The position numbers and the translations under genes are program-made. From positions 19,817-83,816 of the forward strand of contig CAJTER010000018.1 of assembly GCA_910575405.1 (NCBI GenBank): a DNA stretch of 64,000 nucleotides. Direction: 5' to 3'. Positions 27,183 through 35,668 of this stretch are shown piece after piece. Each line of letters opens with the position of its first letter. The first letter of the stretch is position 1. The notes beneath the pieces were generated by a model. The model did no database searches, had not been told where the DNA came from, and saw nothing but the letters and a program-made list of their open reading frames with translations. The stretch comes from Clostridia bacterium (GTDB lineage Bacteria > Bacillota > Clostridia > Peptostreptococcales > Anaerovoracaceae).

Positions 27183-28028
27183 ATGTATCAGAGAACTTAC
27201 ACAGGAAAGATCGAATTAGCCGTACTGGACACAGCAGGAACATTTTGCGATGGCCCTGGAGATCTGAGAAGCAGATGGCCGAAGGATGACCTGAGAGGAT
27301 GTAAAGCACCGGTAGTACCGTTCTACGAAGCTCTGCAGCAGTTTGGAATCGAATGTGACTGGGCAGAAATCAGAAAGCCAATGGGCAACTTCAAGCCGAC
27401 ACACCTGAGAATGCTCCTGAGCTTGCCGGAAATTTCCTCACAGTGGGAAGAAAAGTACGGACGTCCTTGGAACGAAGATGACTTTGACGCAGTTCTGGCA
27501 GCCTTCAGACCGCTGATGAGCAAATACATAGTAGACGAAGATCTGGCAAAACCAATCGACGGCGCAGTAGAATGTATCGAAAAGCTGAGAGCAGCAGGAA
27601 TCCTCGTTGGATGCGACACTGGATATTATGAAGAAGACTCCCTGAATCTGAACAAAGTTCTGGAAGACAAATACGGACTCAAGTTTGACGTAGTAACCAA
27701 CTCCGAAAAGGTTCCTGGAAGACCGACTCCGTTCATGGTATATGACTGCATGCTGAGCGCTTATGAAATCACAAAGAAACCAATCCCTTGCGAAGCAGTT
27801 GTAAAGATTGACGACACAGCTCCTGGCATGATTTGCGGAAATAACGCAGGCGCATGGACCATCGGCCTTTATGCATCCGGCTCCAACAATTACGACCAGC
27901 TGGCAGCTTCCAAACCAGACTTCTTAGTGCCAGACGTATCTTATGTACCGGAAATCATTTTCGGACAGATCGAACCAAGACTCAGAAGAGGCGAAAGACC
28001 GGGACAGGGCATCATTGAGACAATCTAG
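27183..28028 (+). CDS. phnX: Phosphonoacetaldehyde hydrolase
   Basis: A 281-residue HAD-family phosphonatase that splits phosphonoacetaldehyde into acetaldehyde and phosphate. The nucleophile is D16 in LDTAGT, with Ala two places on instead of Asp, a known phosphonatase feature. The Schiff-base lysine is K71 in MGNFKPTH, matching Lys53 of the Bacillus cereus enzyme. SEKVPGRPTP and KIDDTAPGM are further family segments. Start at 27183 with AAAGGAGG 7 bp upstream; the upstream frame from 27147 has no ribosome site. With phnW and an OPA-type transporter downstream it forms a 2-aminoethylphosphonate degradation set. Codon choice is strongly biased, suggesting high expression. Confidence 0.93.
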   Translation: MYQRTYTGKIELAVLDTAGTFCDGPGDLRSRWPKDDLRGCKAPVVPFYEALQQFGIECDWAEIRKPMGNFKPTHLRMLLSLPEISSQWEEKYGRPWNEDDFDAVLAAFRPLMSKYIVDEDLAKPIDGAVECIEKLRAAGILVGCDTGYYEEDSLNLNKVLEDKYGLKFDVVTNSEKVPGRPTPFMVYDCMLSAYEITKKPIPCEAVVKIDDTAPGMICGNNAGAWTIGLYASGSNNYDQLAASKPDFLVPDVSYVPEIIFGQIEPRLRRGERPGQGIIETI

Positions 28029-28043
28029 TTAAAGCTATTAACG

Positions 28044-28087
28044 AGGCGCTTCCCCATTTTGTTTATCGGGGAGCGCCTTGCTTTTCG
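28044..28087 (+). terminator. Intercistronic terminator after phnX
   Basis: AGGCGCTtCCCC (28044-28055) pairs with GGGGAGCGCCT (28068-28078) around one bulge, followed by a T-rich tail. It would reduce transport-gene expression relative to phnX, or separate two transcripts. Confidence 0.75.
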
Positions 28088-28147
28088 TAATTATATCCTA
28101 TTTAATACTGTTTTACTTATTGATTCGGAACGTAAGGAGGGATGAAA

Positions 28148-29473
28148 ATGAGTGAGGGCAAAAATTTATTAGGCTATACGCCTGAGCAATATAAGAAGTT
28201 TAAACGAAACTCCTGGATCGTGCTTCTGGCATTCTCCATCTTATATTGTTTCCTGTATTGCGGAAGACAAAACCTGTCTTATGCCATGCCGGCCATGATG
28301 CAGGAAGAGGGCTGGACGGCGCTGCAGTTGGGCATCCTCTCGTCCGTACAGTTCTGGACCTACGGTCTGGGGCATCTTGTTAATGGAAGACTCGGTGAGA
28401 TTGTCGGTGTTAACCGCCTCATCGTCATCGGTATGATTTTATCGGCAGCCATGAATATCCTCATTGGCTTCCAGTCCAGCTTGATTTTTATTGCGATTTT
28501 GTGGGGCTTTAACGGATATTTCCAGTCCATGCTCTGGTCTCCAGGTATGGCGCTTCTGGCAAACTGGTGGCCAGGATCCAAACGAGGATTTGCTACAGGC
28601 TTTGCCAATGCCTTTTCCGGCTTAGGATCGGTTGCTACTGCTTTTGCTGTATCTCTGTCGCTCATCATCTTCCCTCATTTGGGATGGGGCGGTGGATTCA
28701 TCGGACCGGCCTGCGTTATGCTGGTTGTTGTAATTATCTATCCGTTCTTTGCTAAAGAAAGGCCTTCCAAGATCGGTCTGCCGGAATATGTAGATCCGGA
28801 CGCAGCAAGGGAGGAACAGGACGAAGAGCTAAAAGAGCTCATCAAGCAAAAGGGCAAGCTGTATCCATACATCCACCTTCTGAAGCAGTGGAGATTTGAC
28901 CTCTGGCTCATTATCATCGCCTGCTCCAGCATCGGCAGATATGGACTGCTTACCTGGGTACCGACCTATTTCGTAGAAGTATTTGGTACGGACATTGAAG
29001 AGGGAATTGTTGGTTCTGTCGTTTGTCCGCTGGGAATGGCTTTCGGCGCCCTGATTATTCCATGGGTTTCCGACAAAGTGTGGTCGCAGAACCGGCTTCC
29101 ATGGGTTATCATTTCGGCCGCTGCCGCAGCTCTGACTGTATTTGGCTTTATGGGTGCAAGTCCTGGATTCCTTGCCTCCACCCTGCTGTTCTTTGCCGGA
29201 TTCTTTATCTATGGCATTAACAGTCTGGTTTGGGCCTTTGCCACAGACGTTGGCGGAAGAGCATTTGGCGGAACTGCTACTGGTATTTTGGACTGCTCCG
29301 CATATATCGGTGCTTCCGTACAGGCTATCTTCTTTGGAAGTGTACTGACCAGCAGCCACAACTGGACTCTGGTATTCGTCTGCATCATCGGCGTAATGTG
29401 CATCATGATCGTTGCAGCTATCATCGCAGGACTGGGTACAGGACAAAAGAAGGCAGACGAAAGCGCCGCTTAA
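28148..29473 (+). CDS. OPA/GlpT-like MFS transporter, probable phosphonate uptake
   Basis: A 441-residue protein with about twelve transmembrane segments. Resemblance to GlpT/UhpT-type organophosphate transporters is seen in FLYCGRQNLSYAMP and NGYFQSMLWSPGMALLANWW. Start at 28148 (MSEGKNLL) because AGGAGG lies 7 bp upstream; the ATG at 28142 is too close. Placement between phnX and phnW makes 2-aminoethylphosphonate or phosphonoacetaldehyde-precursor uptake its probable role, an inference from context; classical uptake is by an ABC system. Confidence 0.85.
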   Translation: MSEGKNLLGYTPEQYKKFKRNSWIVLLAFSILYCFLYCGRQNLSYAMPAMMQEEGWTALQLGILSSVQFWTYGLGHLVNGRLGEIVGVNRLIVIGMILSAAMNILIGFQSSLIFIAILWGFNGYFQSMLWSPGMALLANWWPGSKRGFATGFANAFSGLGSVATAFAVSLSLIIFPHLGWGGGFIGPACVMLVVVIIYPFFAKERPSKIGLPEYVDPDAAREEQDEELKELIKQKGKLYPYIHLLKQWRFDLWLIIIACSSIGRYGLLTWVPTYFVEVFGTDIEEGIVGSVVCPLGMAFGALIIPWVSDKVWSQNRLPWVIISAAAAALTVFGFMGASPGFLASTLLFFAGFFIYGINSLVWAFATDVGGRAFGGTATGILDCSAYIGASVQAIFFGSVLTSSHNWTLVFVCIIGVMCIMIVAAIIAGLGTGQKKADESAA

Positions 29474-29511
29474 TTCATGAAAATGATTTAGCCATAACAA
29501 GTTACAACTAA

Positions 29512-29552
29512 ATGTACATAGTACATAAAAAAATTAGCACATATTAGTACAT
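29512..29552 (+). promoter_or_regulatory. GTACAT repeat element upstream of phnW
   Basis: ATGTAC-ATA-GTACAT (29512-29526) is a perfect dyad, and AGTACATAAA recurs at 29546-29555 just before the AAGGAGG ribosome site. It may be a regulator site or an RNA structure controlling phnW. Confidence 0.35.
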
Positions 29553-29567
29553 AAAGGAGGAAGAAAG

Positions 29568-30701
29568 ATGGATTATCCTAAAGTAAAAAGAAACGTACTG
29601 TTAAACCCTGGTCCTGCTACTACGACCGATACCGTTAAATACGCGCAGGTAGTTCCTGATATTTGCCCGAGAGAAAAAGAATTTGGACAGATCATGAAAG
29701 AAATGGGCGAAGACCTTGTTAAAATTGTACACGGCGATCTGAATAAGTACACAGCTGTACTCTTCACAGGATCTGGTACTATCAACATCGACGCCTGCGT
29801 AAACTCACTGGTGCCGGAAGGAAAGAAAATCCTGGTTCTCAACAACGGCGCATATTCAGGAAGAGCTGCAGAAGTGGCACAATACTATCACATGGATTAT
29901 GTAGACCTGAAGCTTCCGATTACCGAGCCAGTTGATGTTGCAAAAGCAGAAGAAGCTATCAAGGCAGATCCGGACATCGCAGTTGTATACTGCTGCCACC
30001 ATGAAACTGGTACTGGTATCCTGAATCCAATTCGTGAAATCGGTGCAGTTGCTCATAAATACGGCAAGACCATGGTAGTTGACACCACATCTACATATGC
30101 AATGATTCCAATTGATATGGATAAAGATAATCTGGACTTTGTAATGGCATCCGCACAGAAGGGACTCATGTCCATGACTGGTCTGTCCTATGTAATCGGC
30201 AACACGAAAATGATCGAAGCTTCCAAAGATTATCCGACCAGATCCTATTACACGAATCTCTTCATGCAGTATGACTTTATTAAAAACAAAGGTGAAATGC
30301 ACTTTACACCACCGGTACAGACCATCTACGCGACTCGTCAGGCTATCAAGGAATACTGGGAAGTTGGCGAGCAGGCAAAATGGGAAAGACATCAGTCCCT
30401 GTGGGAAGCCATTTACAGAGGACTCGACAGACTGGGATTCCAGACCATCATTCCAAGAGAACTGCAGTCCAAGCTGGTAGTCTCCGTTCTGTATCCGAAG
30501 GATGACAACTTTGACTTCACAACCATCCACGACTATGTATATGAGAGAGGATTTACCATCTATCCAGGAAAGGTTTCCGATCTCCCGACCTTCAGACTGT
30601 GTGCACTGGGTACCATCGTTCCAGAGGATGTTGACGACTTCTTCGTTTGCCTCGAAGAAGGACTCAAATCAATGGGCGTGCAGGTTCCTGTGAAATATTA
30701 A
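29568..30701 (+). CDS. phnW: 2-aminoethylphosphonate-pyruvate transaminase
   Basis: A 377-residue class V PLP aminotransferase. It converts 2-aminoethylphosphonate and pyruvate into phosphonoacetaldehyde and alanine, the first step before PhnX. The PLP lysine is K198 in ASAQKGLM; LNPGPATT near the N-terminus, HHETGTG and VVDTTSTYA are typical of PhnW. Length is standard. AAAGGAGG lies 7 bp before the start. The codon use is as biased as in phnX. A hairpin terminator follows at 30737. Confidence 0.93.
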   Translation: MDYPKVKRNVLLNPGPATTTDTVKYAQVVPDICPREKEFGQIMKEMGEDLVKIVHGDLNKYTAVLFTGSGTINIDACVNSLVPEGKKILVLNNGAYSGRAAEVAQYYHMDYVDLKLPITEPVDVAKAEEAIKADPDIAVVYCCHHETGTGILNPIREIGAVAHKYGKTMVVDTTSTYAMIPIDMDKDNLDFVMASAQKGLMSMTGLSYVIGNTKMIEASKDYPTRSYYTNLFMQYDFIKNKGEMHFTPPVQTIYATRQAIKEYWEVGEQAKWERHQSLWEAIYRGLDRLGFQTIIPRELQSKLVVSVLYPKDDNFDFTTIHDYVYERGFTIYPGKVSDLPTFRLCALGTIVPEDVDDFFVCLEEGLKSMGVQVPVKY

Positions 30702-30736
30702 TTATTGGTGACATTTTTAAAACACTCTTGTGCAAG

Positions 30737-30758
30737 AGCCGCCTGCGGGCGGCTTTTG
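30737..30758 (+). terminator. Terminator after phnW
   Basis: AGCCGCC (30737-30743), loop TGCG, GGCGGCT (30748-30754), then TTTG. Confidence 0.8.
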
Positions 30759-30774
30759 TCGTGGGGAAAGGGAA

Positions 30775-30803
30775 TTGACATAGCTGCAGTATTTTGTTAT
30801 AAG
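30775..30803 (+). promoter_or_regulatory. Promoter of the 30828 gene
   Basis: TTGACA (30775-30780), 17-bp spacer, TATAAG (30798-30803), 25 bp before the start codon. Confidence 0.7.
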
Positions 30804-30827
30804 ATAAATCTGAAAGGAAGAAAAGTC

Positions 30828-31478
30828 ATGATCACCATAACAAAAATAAAAGAACTTCCAGGAGGCTTCCCGGAGCCCATAGAGGGGACGGCGGACTGGT
30901 ACTACTGCAAAGAAGGAAAGGACAGTCTCTGCGATCTGTACGAAGCCGAGGAAATCGCAAAAGCGGGCAAACCATTTTCCAGCATGAACTGCCACCTGAT
31001 CCATTACCCGGAAGGAACCGTCCACAGCCCCTTTGAACTGAAAGAAAACGTATACGTGGAAACGCCGGTCTGGGAGCAGGGACTGCTTTATTTCCTGGCG
31101 GTTGATTTCAGCCAGAAGGAAATACAAATTTACAGCTACACACCTGAGGAACGGGCGTTAAAGCAGCTTGCCCGCCTGCCCCTGGATATTGTAAAGGACT
31201 GCTACAACCTGATGCTAAGGGTATCGCCTGTCATGCTGTGCAGAGATGGAAACGAGGGGGTTCTGGAGCTCATCTGGCCAGAGAAAAAGACCTTCTCCAT
31301 GGAAGAAACAGAGAGCTTCCTCTTTCGGGATGAAGATACCATGTACTTTTCCCAGTGGGAGGAAGCGCCGGATTATCGGGAATACGTCATTTGCCGGGAC
31401 TTTGCTTCCGGAAGACAAAAGGAGAGAAGTCCCGGCTGTCTGTGCCGTCTGCCGGGCGGGGTGTACTGGCGGCTATAA
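30828..31478 (+). CDS. Hypothetical protein, 216 residues
   Basis: No family recognised. The start at 30828 (MITITKIKEL) has GAAAGGAAG upstream and a good promoter right before it; a longer frame from 30705 would run through the phnW terminator and is rejected. The protein is soluble with many aromatic and acidic residues (ADWYYCKEGKD, FLFRDEDTMYFSQWEE) and beta-rich character, with a C-terminal RLPGGVYWRL. No signal peptide or transmembrane segment. It is monocistronic after phnW and before a 440-bp gap. It may be an uncharacterised cytoplasmic protein of Clostridia. Confidence 0.7.
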   Translation: MITITKIKELPGGFPEPIEGTADWYYCKEGKDSLCDLYEAEEIAKAGKPFSSMNCHLIHYPEGTVHSPFELKENVYVETPVWEQGLLYFLAVDFSQKEIQIYSYTPEERALKQLARLPLDIVKDCYNLMLRVSPVMLCRDGNEGVLELIWPEKKTFSMEETESFLFRDEDTMYFSQWEEAPDYREYVICRDFASGRQKERSPGCLCRLPGGVYWRL

Positions 31479-31917
31479 GTCAATTTCTTTTAAGAGGCAT
31501 TGCTACAGATGACAGCAACAAGCAACCCCCAACAGGAAATCTGTGAACCCCGGGGAAAGCTTGCGCTTTATCTTGCGAAAGCCCGGACAAGTGATTCGGA
31601 ATGGAATCGTTCCGTCCCTTCAAACAAATTCAGTAAAGTTTAAGCGTCAGTATTGTTGAAATTACTGGATTTGCTGAAAAGAAAAGGTGTATATGATACA
31701 ATGAACCGGAGATAATCTATAAGAATATAGAGTCAGATAGGGTGTAGAGATTAGAGCTGTTTATATATTATAGTAATTGAAAAGTTTTATTATTTGGAAA
31801 TGGGAACATGCCGCTGTACTTAATTAATTCCTGAACTATACTAAAATGCCCTGCATCGTTGAACGCGATACGCTCAAATATGCGGGGCATTTTGTTTTTG
31901 AATTAAGAGAACTTTTT
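31479..31917. other. Non-coding gap with several RNA-like stems
   Basis: No convincing ORF. Three paired elements are visible on the plus strand: CCGGG (31550-31554) with CCCGG (31582-31586), CGGAA (31597-31601) with TTCCG (31610-31614), and CAAATTCAGTAA (31625-31636) with TTACTGGATTTG (31662-31673) through one G-U pair. A terminator lies at 31844-31898. It could be a long 3-prime region or a small RNA. Confidence 0.4.
31844..31898. terminator. Bidirectional terminator before the permease gene end
   Basis: AAATGCCC-t-GCAT (31844-31856) pairs with ATGC-g-GGGCATTT (31880-31892), followed by TGTTTTTG. It serves the leftward permease and any rightward transcript. Confidence 0.8.
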
Positions 31918-33405
31918 CTAAGACGCAAAGAAGGGCATGATATAAAGCAGCAGCACGATGACAACCGCGCAGGCCACAACAATGGCCCAGATTTTGAATT
32001 CCCGATCCATTTTCTGCTTTTCAGCGGGAGCAGGCGTCTCGCGTTCCATAACCGCTTTATCAATATCCGCTGTACTGTCGGAACGGTATAATTTCTGGCA
32101 GACCGCGTAAATGACAAGTCCCAGTACGCACCAGATAACGCCAGTTATGAGGGCATTTTTATCAAGCTGAGTCATCATAAGTATGTAAAGGATCACGCTT
32201 ATCGGAGCCCCGATCATGATGCCGGGAGCATGAAACGGCCGCTCAAGCTCAGGATGCTTTTTCCGCAGCCCAAAGGACGCTGCGATGCCGATGACATAAT
32301 AAAATAGATCTGCGAACAGGCTGACGGACGCGATGTAGATCATGGAATTGGATGCGATGAGAAAAGCCGACAGCAGCCCCAACACGATAATGGCAACATA
32401 AGGTGTTTTGAATTTTGGATGCACCTTGGCAAAGACCTTTGGCATTGCCCCGTCCCTTGCCATGGTGAACAAATATCTGGGCGGCACAGCAATACTTGCA
32501 TTCAAGGTGGAAAAATCGCCGCCAAAAGCAACCCCAGCTGCAAGAAGCACCAGCGGGAATCCTAGAATTCCGGCTGTTATCATAGCTTCCGCAAAAGGCG
32601 CAGAGGCGGTGGAAAGCGTATCAATGGACTCGGTAGGAACAATACCTACCAGGAACCACTGGAAAGCCCCGTTTACCGCAAAGACGATGAAAGGCGCCAG
32701 AAATAAAGCCCTGGGAATATTGATCTGCGGATATTTGATCTCTTCCCCCATAGCGCAGCAGGTTTCAAACCCGGCAAAGCACCACCAGATCATAGCCACG
32801 GAAGCCACAAAATCCAGAGGCGCGCTCTTTCCGATAAAGTCGGGAAGCACTACAAAATTGGGCATATTGACATTTGGAATCATGGTCAAAAACCAGATGA
32901 TGGCAACGCCCCAGAAAAAGAACATGAACCCGTTCTGCAGCTTTCCCGTCATTTCCACACCGCATACATTGGTCACAATAAAGGCCAGCACTACGATAGT
33001 GGCGAGAACCGTATCGCTGATGGGAAGCTCCACGCCCAGAGCGGAGAAAAAGGTCTTAAAATAAAAGCTGAATGCCAGAGCCTCGCCGCTTGTTACAGCC
33101 ACCAGAGAAATAATAAAATTCCAGCCAGCCAGCATGCCCACCGGCTTTCCGATTCCCAGAGAAGCGTACTGATAAGTGCCGCCCGCGTAAGGTAGGGAAG
33201 CGCCCATTTCCGCATACAAAAGGGCCGGATAAATACTGATGATCATAGCGGCAAAAGTAGCCAGGATAACGGCAGGGCCAAGACCTCCGATTACATTTGC
33301 TCCTGTTGTAAAAAGCCCGACACCCACCACAGTACCAACCGTAATGGTGACAGCTTCTCTCATACCAAATGTTCGCTTCAGGACATTTGGATTTTCACTG
33401 TTCAT
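31918..33405 (-). CDS. APC-superfamily amino acid permease
   Basis: A 495-residue transporter with about twelve to thirteen hydrophobic segments. The APC substrate motif GTVVGVGLFTTG is in the first helix, and PYAGGTYQYASLG follows in the third. The final loop carries a Pro/Glu/Lys-rich stretch before the last helix. Substrate cannot be predicted from these. Start ATG at 33405 with GGAGG. A promoter lies at 33494-33522. It belongs with the amino-acid metabolism of the region. Confidence 0.9.
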   Translation of the reverse strand: MNSENPNVLKRTFGMREAVTITVGTVVGVGLFTTGANVIGGLGPAVILATFAAMIISIYPALLYAEMGASLPYAGGTYQYASLGIGKPVGMLAGWNFIISLVAVTSGEALAFSFYFKTFFSALGVELPISDTVLATIVVLAFIVTNVCGVEMTGKLQNGFMFFFWGVAIIWFLTMIPNVNMPNFVVLPDFIGKSAPLDFVASVAMIWWCFAGFETCCAMGEEIKYPQINIPRALFLAPFIVFAVNGAFQWFLVGIVPTESIDTLSTASAPFAEAMITAGILGFPLVLLAAGVAFGGDFSTLNASIAVPPRYLFTMARDGAMPKVFAKVHPKFKTPYVAIIVLGLLSAFLIASNSMIYIASVSLFADLFYYVIGIAASFGLRKKHPELERPFHAPGIMIGAPISVILYILMMTQLDKNALITGVIWCVLGLVIYAVCQKLYRSDSTADIDKAVMERETPAPAEKQKMDREFKIWAIVVACAVVIVLLLYIMPFFAS

Positions 33406-33454
33406 AACGAATTACCTCCATAAGTATAGTAAATTTTGTGAAACATATGCTTAA

Positions 33455-33482
33455 AAAGGAAGAATACTGCTTCCCTCTTAAA
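33455..33482 (-). terminator. Terminator-like hairpin in the permease leader
   Basis: Read leftward, GGAAG-cagtatt-CTTCC is followed by TTTTT, located between the permease promoter (33494-33522) and the gene. It could be an attenuator. Confidence 0.45.
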
Positions 33483-33493
33483 AAACAAACCTA

Positions 33494-33522
33494 ATTATAC
33501 GCCCAGTCCGGCGCAGGGTCAA
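33494..33522 (-). promoter_or_regulatory. Promoter of the permease gene
   Basis: On the minus strand TTGACC (33522-33517) and TATAAT (33499-33494) are 17 bp apart. Confidence 0.7.
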
Positions 33523-33641
33523 TTCTATAATGAAAAAATGAAAAATTTTAACCAGCGCGATGCTTTTGAAAGCAGTCGAAATTTGTGATATGCTAAAATT
33601 GTTATCGTCTCCTGGACTGGAACGGAAGAGAGGTGTTCTGC

Positions 33642-33698
33642 GTGGAAACGATAATATCTCTTTTAGTTGCCGTTGCGGCAGGGCGGGTTTGTGAATAA
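33642..33698 (+). CDS. Possible small membrane peptide or remnant (18 residues)
   Basis: A GTG-initiated frame encodes ETIISLLVAVAAG followed by RVCE and a stop. GAGAGG lies 8 bp upstream and TGCTAAAAT (extended -10) about 50 bp upstream. Its start resembles the small hydrophobic peptides of about 30 residues often seen in Clostridia that end in a cationic tail, but here the tail is missing, so it may be a broken copy. Function unknown. Confidence 0.3.
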   Translation: METIISLLVAVAAGRVCE

Positions 33699-33744
33699 AA
33701 GAATGAGAAGATCGGGGGAAAGGACTGTGTGGTGGGAAGAACTG

Positions 33745-33753
33745 TGGTATAAT
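33745..33753 (+). promoter_or_regulatory. Extended -10 promoter of the ABC-class ATPase gene
   Basis: TGGTATAAT carries a perfect -10 hexamer (33748-33753) with the TG extension, 44 bp before the start codon. Confidence 0.45.
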
Positions 33754-33796
33754 AATAAAACTACAGAGCAAGGACAAGACAAGGAGGACATCGTTC

Positions 33797-35533
33797 ATGA
33801 AATCATCAGAGGAGCTGCGCCATGCGCTGCGGGGTATGGAGCGTAAAAGCTATCCCGCATATAAGGCCCTAAAGGGAAGCTATCATTTTGCAGGTTTTGC
33901 GCTGTTCATCGACCACGTGCAGGGGGATCCCTTCGCGTCTCCCTCCAGCCTGCGTGTGGAGATCCGCCATCAGGAAGCGGGCTTTCCAGAGGAATATTAC
34001 GGTAGCCGCTGCGCCCGCAGGGCTCTTTCCGACTTTCTCGCAAGGCAGCTGGCCGCCCGGCTTGAGAAATGCAGCTTTCAGGTAAAGGGATCCGGAAAAA
34101 GCGGGCTTTTGGCTGCATCGAGATGCGGCCAGGAGGTTTTAGAGCGGACAGCCTGTGAAATCACAGATACGAAAATAGCCGCCCGCTTTCACGCCGGCTT
34201 TCCGGCCTCGGGCCGCAGCATTCTGGCGGGAGAGCTGGAAACGATCCTCTTTGACTTTCTGCCCCGCTGTGTGGAGGAGAGCCTCTTTTACAGCAGCCTG
34301 GACAAAAAAGCGGTGGAGGAAGCCATCTTTTTGGCAGAGGATCAGCAGGCCCTGAGAAAGCTGCTGCAAGATGAAAATCTGGTTGCCTTTGTGGCAAACG
34401 GTGCGATTCTGCCGAGGAAAAGCGGGATCTCCCATATGCCTATGAAGGAAAGTGTACCCTTTGCCGCACCGGAATCCATGGAGCGCAGCTTTGTGCTGCC
34501 TCACAAAGGAAGGATCACGGGGATGGCTGTGCCCCGGGGCATCACCCTCATTGCAGGCGGCGGTTACCACGGAAAATCGACGCTCCTGGAGGCTCTGCAA
34601 AACGGCGTCTACGACCATATCGCAGGCGATGGCAGGGAATATGTGGTTACGGACGATACCGCGGTTAAGCTGCGGGCGGAAGACGGGAGATCCATCCGCA
34701 ATGTGGATATTTCTCTTTTTATAAATGACCTGCCCAGCGGAACTGATACTTCCGCCTTTTCTTCCCAGGATGCCAGCGGGAGCACCTCCCAGGCAGCAGC
34801 TGCCGTAGAAAGCATGGAAGCAGGAGCACGCCTGCTTCTAATTGATGAGGATACATCGGCCACCAATTTCATGGTGCGGGACGGCTTTATGCAGCAGGTC
34901 ATCAGCCGGGACAAGGAGCCTATCACACCATTTCTGGAGCGGGCCAGAGCCCTTTACGAGAGGGAAGGTGTATCTACTATCCTGGTGGCGGGAAGCTCTG
35001 GCGCCTTCTTTTATATAGCGGATCACATCATCCAAATGGACTGCTACCGCCCCCTTGATATTACGGAGCATGTAAAAAAAATGTGCGAAGGGCGCGATGC
35101 TCCGCAAACGGATGCTCCCGGCTTTAAAACGCCCAATTACCAGCGCCAGCTCCCCGCATACAGACGCAGCAGGCAGGGAGGAAAGGACTATTACGGAAGG
35201 CAGCGGCAGAAAAACAGCGGCCCCGCCCATATGAAGATCAAAACATTAGGAAAGGACTCCTTTTCCCTGGATCGGGAGCAGGTGGATCTCCGCTATGTGG
35301 AGCAGCTTGCGGATTCCGAGCAGACAACGGCCCTGGCCCATTTCCTCCGCTACGGACTGGAAGAGCTGGCAGACGGCAGACACACGGTCCGCCAGACCAT
35401 AGCCCGGCTTTTGCAGATTTTAGAAGAAAAGGGCTGGGAGTCTTTCTGTGGTTCCTATATTCCATGCGGCCTTGCAAAGCCGAGGGAGCAGGAGCTGTTT
35501 GCCTGCCTGAATCGGTTTCGCGGATTCCGATAG
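33797..35533 (+). CDS. Predicted ABC-class ATPase (PF09818 type)
   Basis: A 578-residue soluble ATPase of the uncharacterised ABC_ATPase family. The Walker A equivalent is GGGYHGKSTLL near residue 256, an ABC-signature-like SGSTSQAA near 327 and Walker B LLLIDEDTSA near 346, plus the VAGSSGAFFYIAD motif. A basic region with RRSRQGGKDYYGRQRQ precedes the C-terminal domain, so nucleic acid binding is possible. Start at 33797 with AAGGAGG. No transmembrane partner is present, so it is not a transporter. Role unknown. Confidence 0.85.
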   Translation: MKSSEELRHALRGMERKSYPAYKALKGSYHFAGFALFIDHVQGDPFASPSSLRVEIRHQEAGFPEEYYGSRCARRALSDFLARQLAARLEKCSFQVKGSGKSGLLAASRCGQEVLERTACEITDTKIAARFHAGFPASGRSILAGELETILFDFLPRCVEESLFYSSLDKKAVEEAIFLAEDQQALRKLLQDENLVAFVANGAILPRKSGISHMPMKESVPFAAPESMERSFVLPHKGRITGMAVPRGITLIAGGGYHGKSTLLEALQNGVYDHIAGDGREYVVTDDTAVKLRAEDGRSIRNVDISLFINDLPSGTDTSAFSSQDASGSTSQAAAAVESMEAGARLLLIDEDTSATNFMVRDGFMQQVISRDKEPITPFLERARALYEREGVSTILVAGSSGAFFYIADHIIQMDCYRPLDITEHVKKMCEGRDAPQTDAPGFKTPNYQRQLPAYRRSRQGGKDYYGRQRQKNSGPAHMKIKTLGKDSFSLDREQVDLRYVEQLADSEQTTALAHFLRYGLEELADGRHTVRQTIARLLQILEEKGWESFCGSYIPCGLAKPREQELFACLNRFRGFR

Positions 35534-35668
35534 TATAACACCCGGTTGGGAATTATGGCAGCGCGGTAGATGGCAAATAAGAAGTGCCAGAAGCCAAATT
35601 GTCAGGCGGCTGTCAGCCAATTACACGAACAGAAAAAAAGCAGCAGCAAACGGAAGGAAGCAGTACTC

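Noticed and set aside
29856..30530. Minus-strand frame opposite phnW
   Set aside because: Shadow of a well-supported gene with strongly biased codons.
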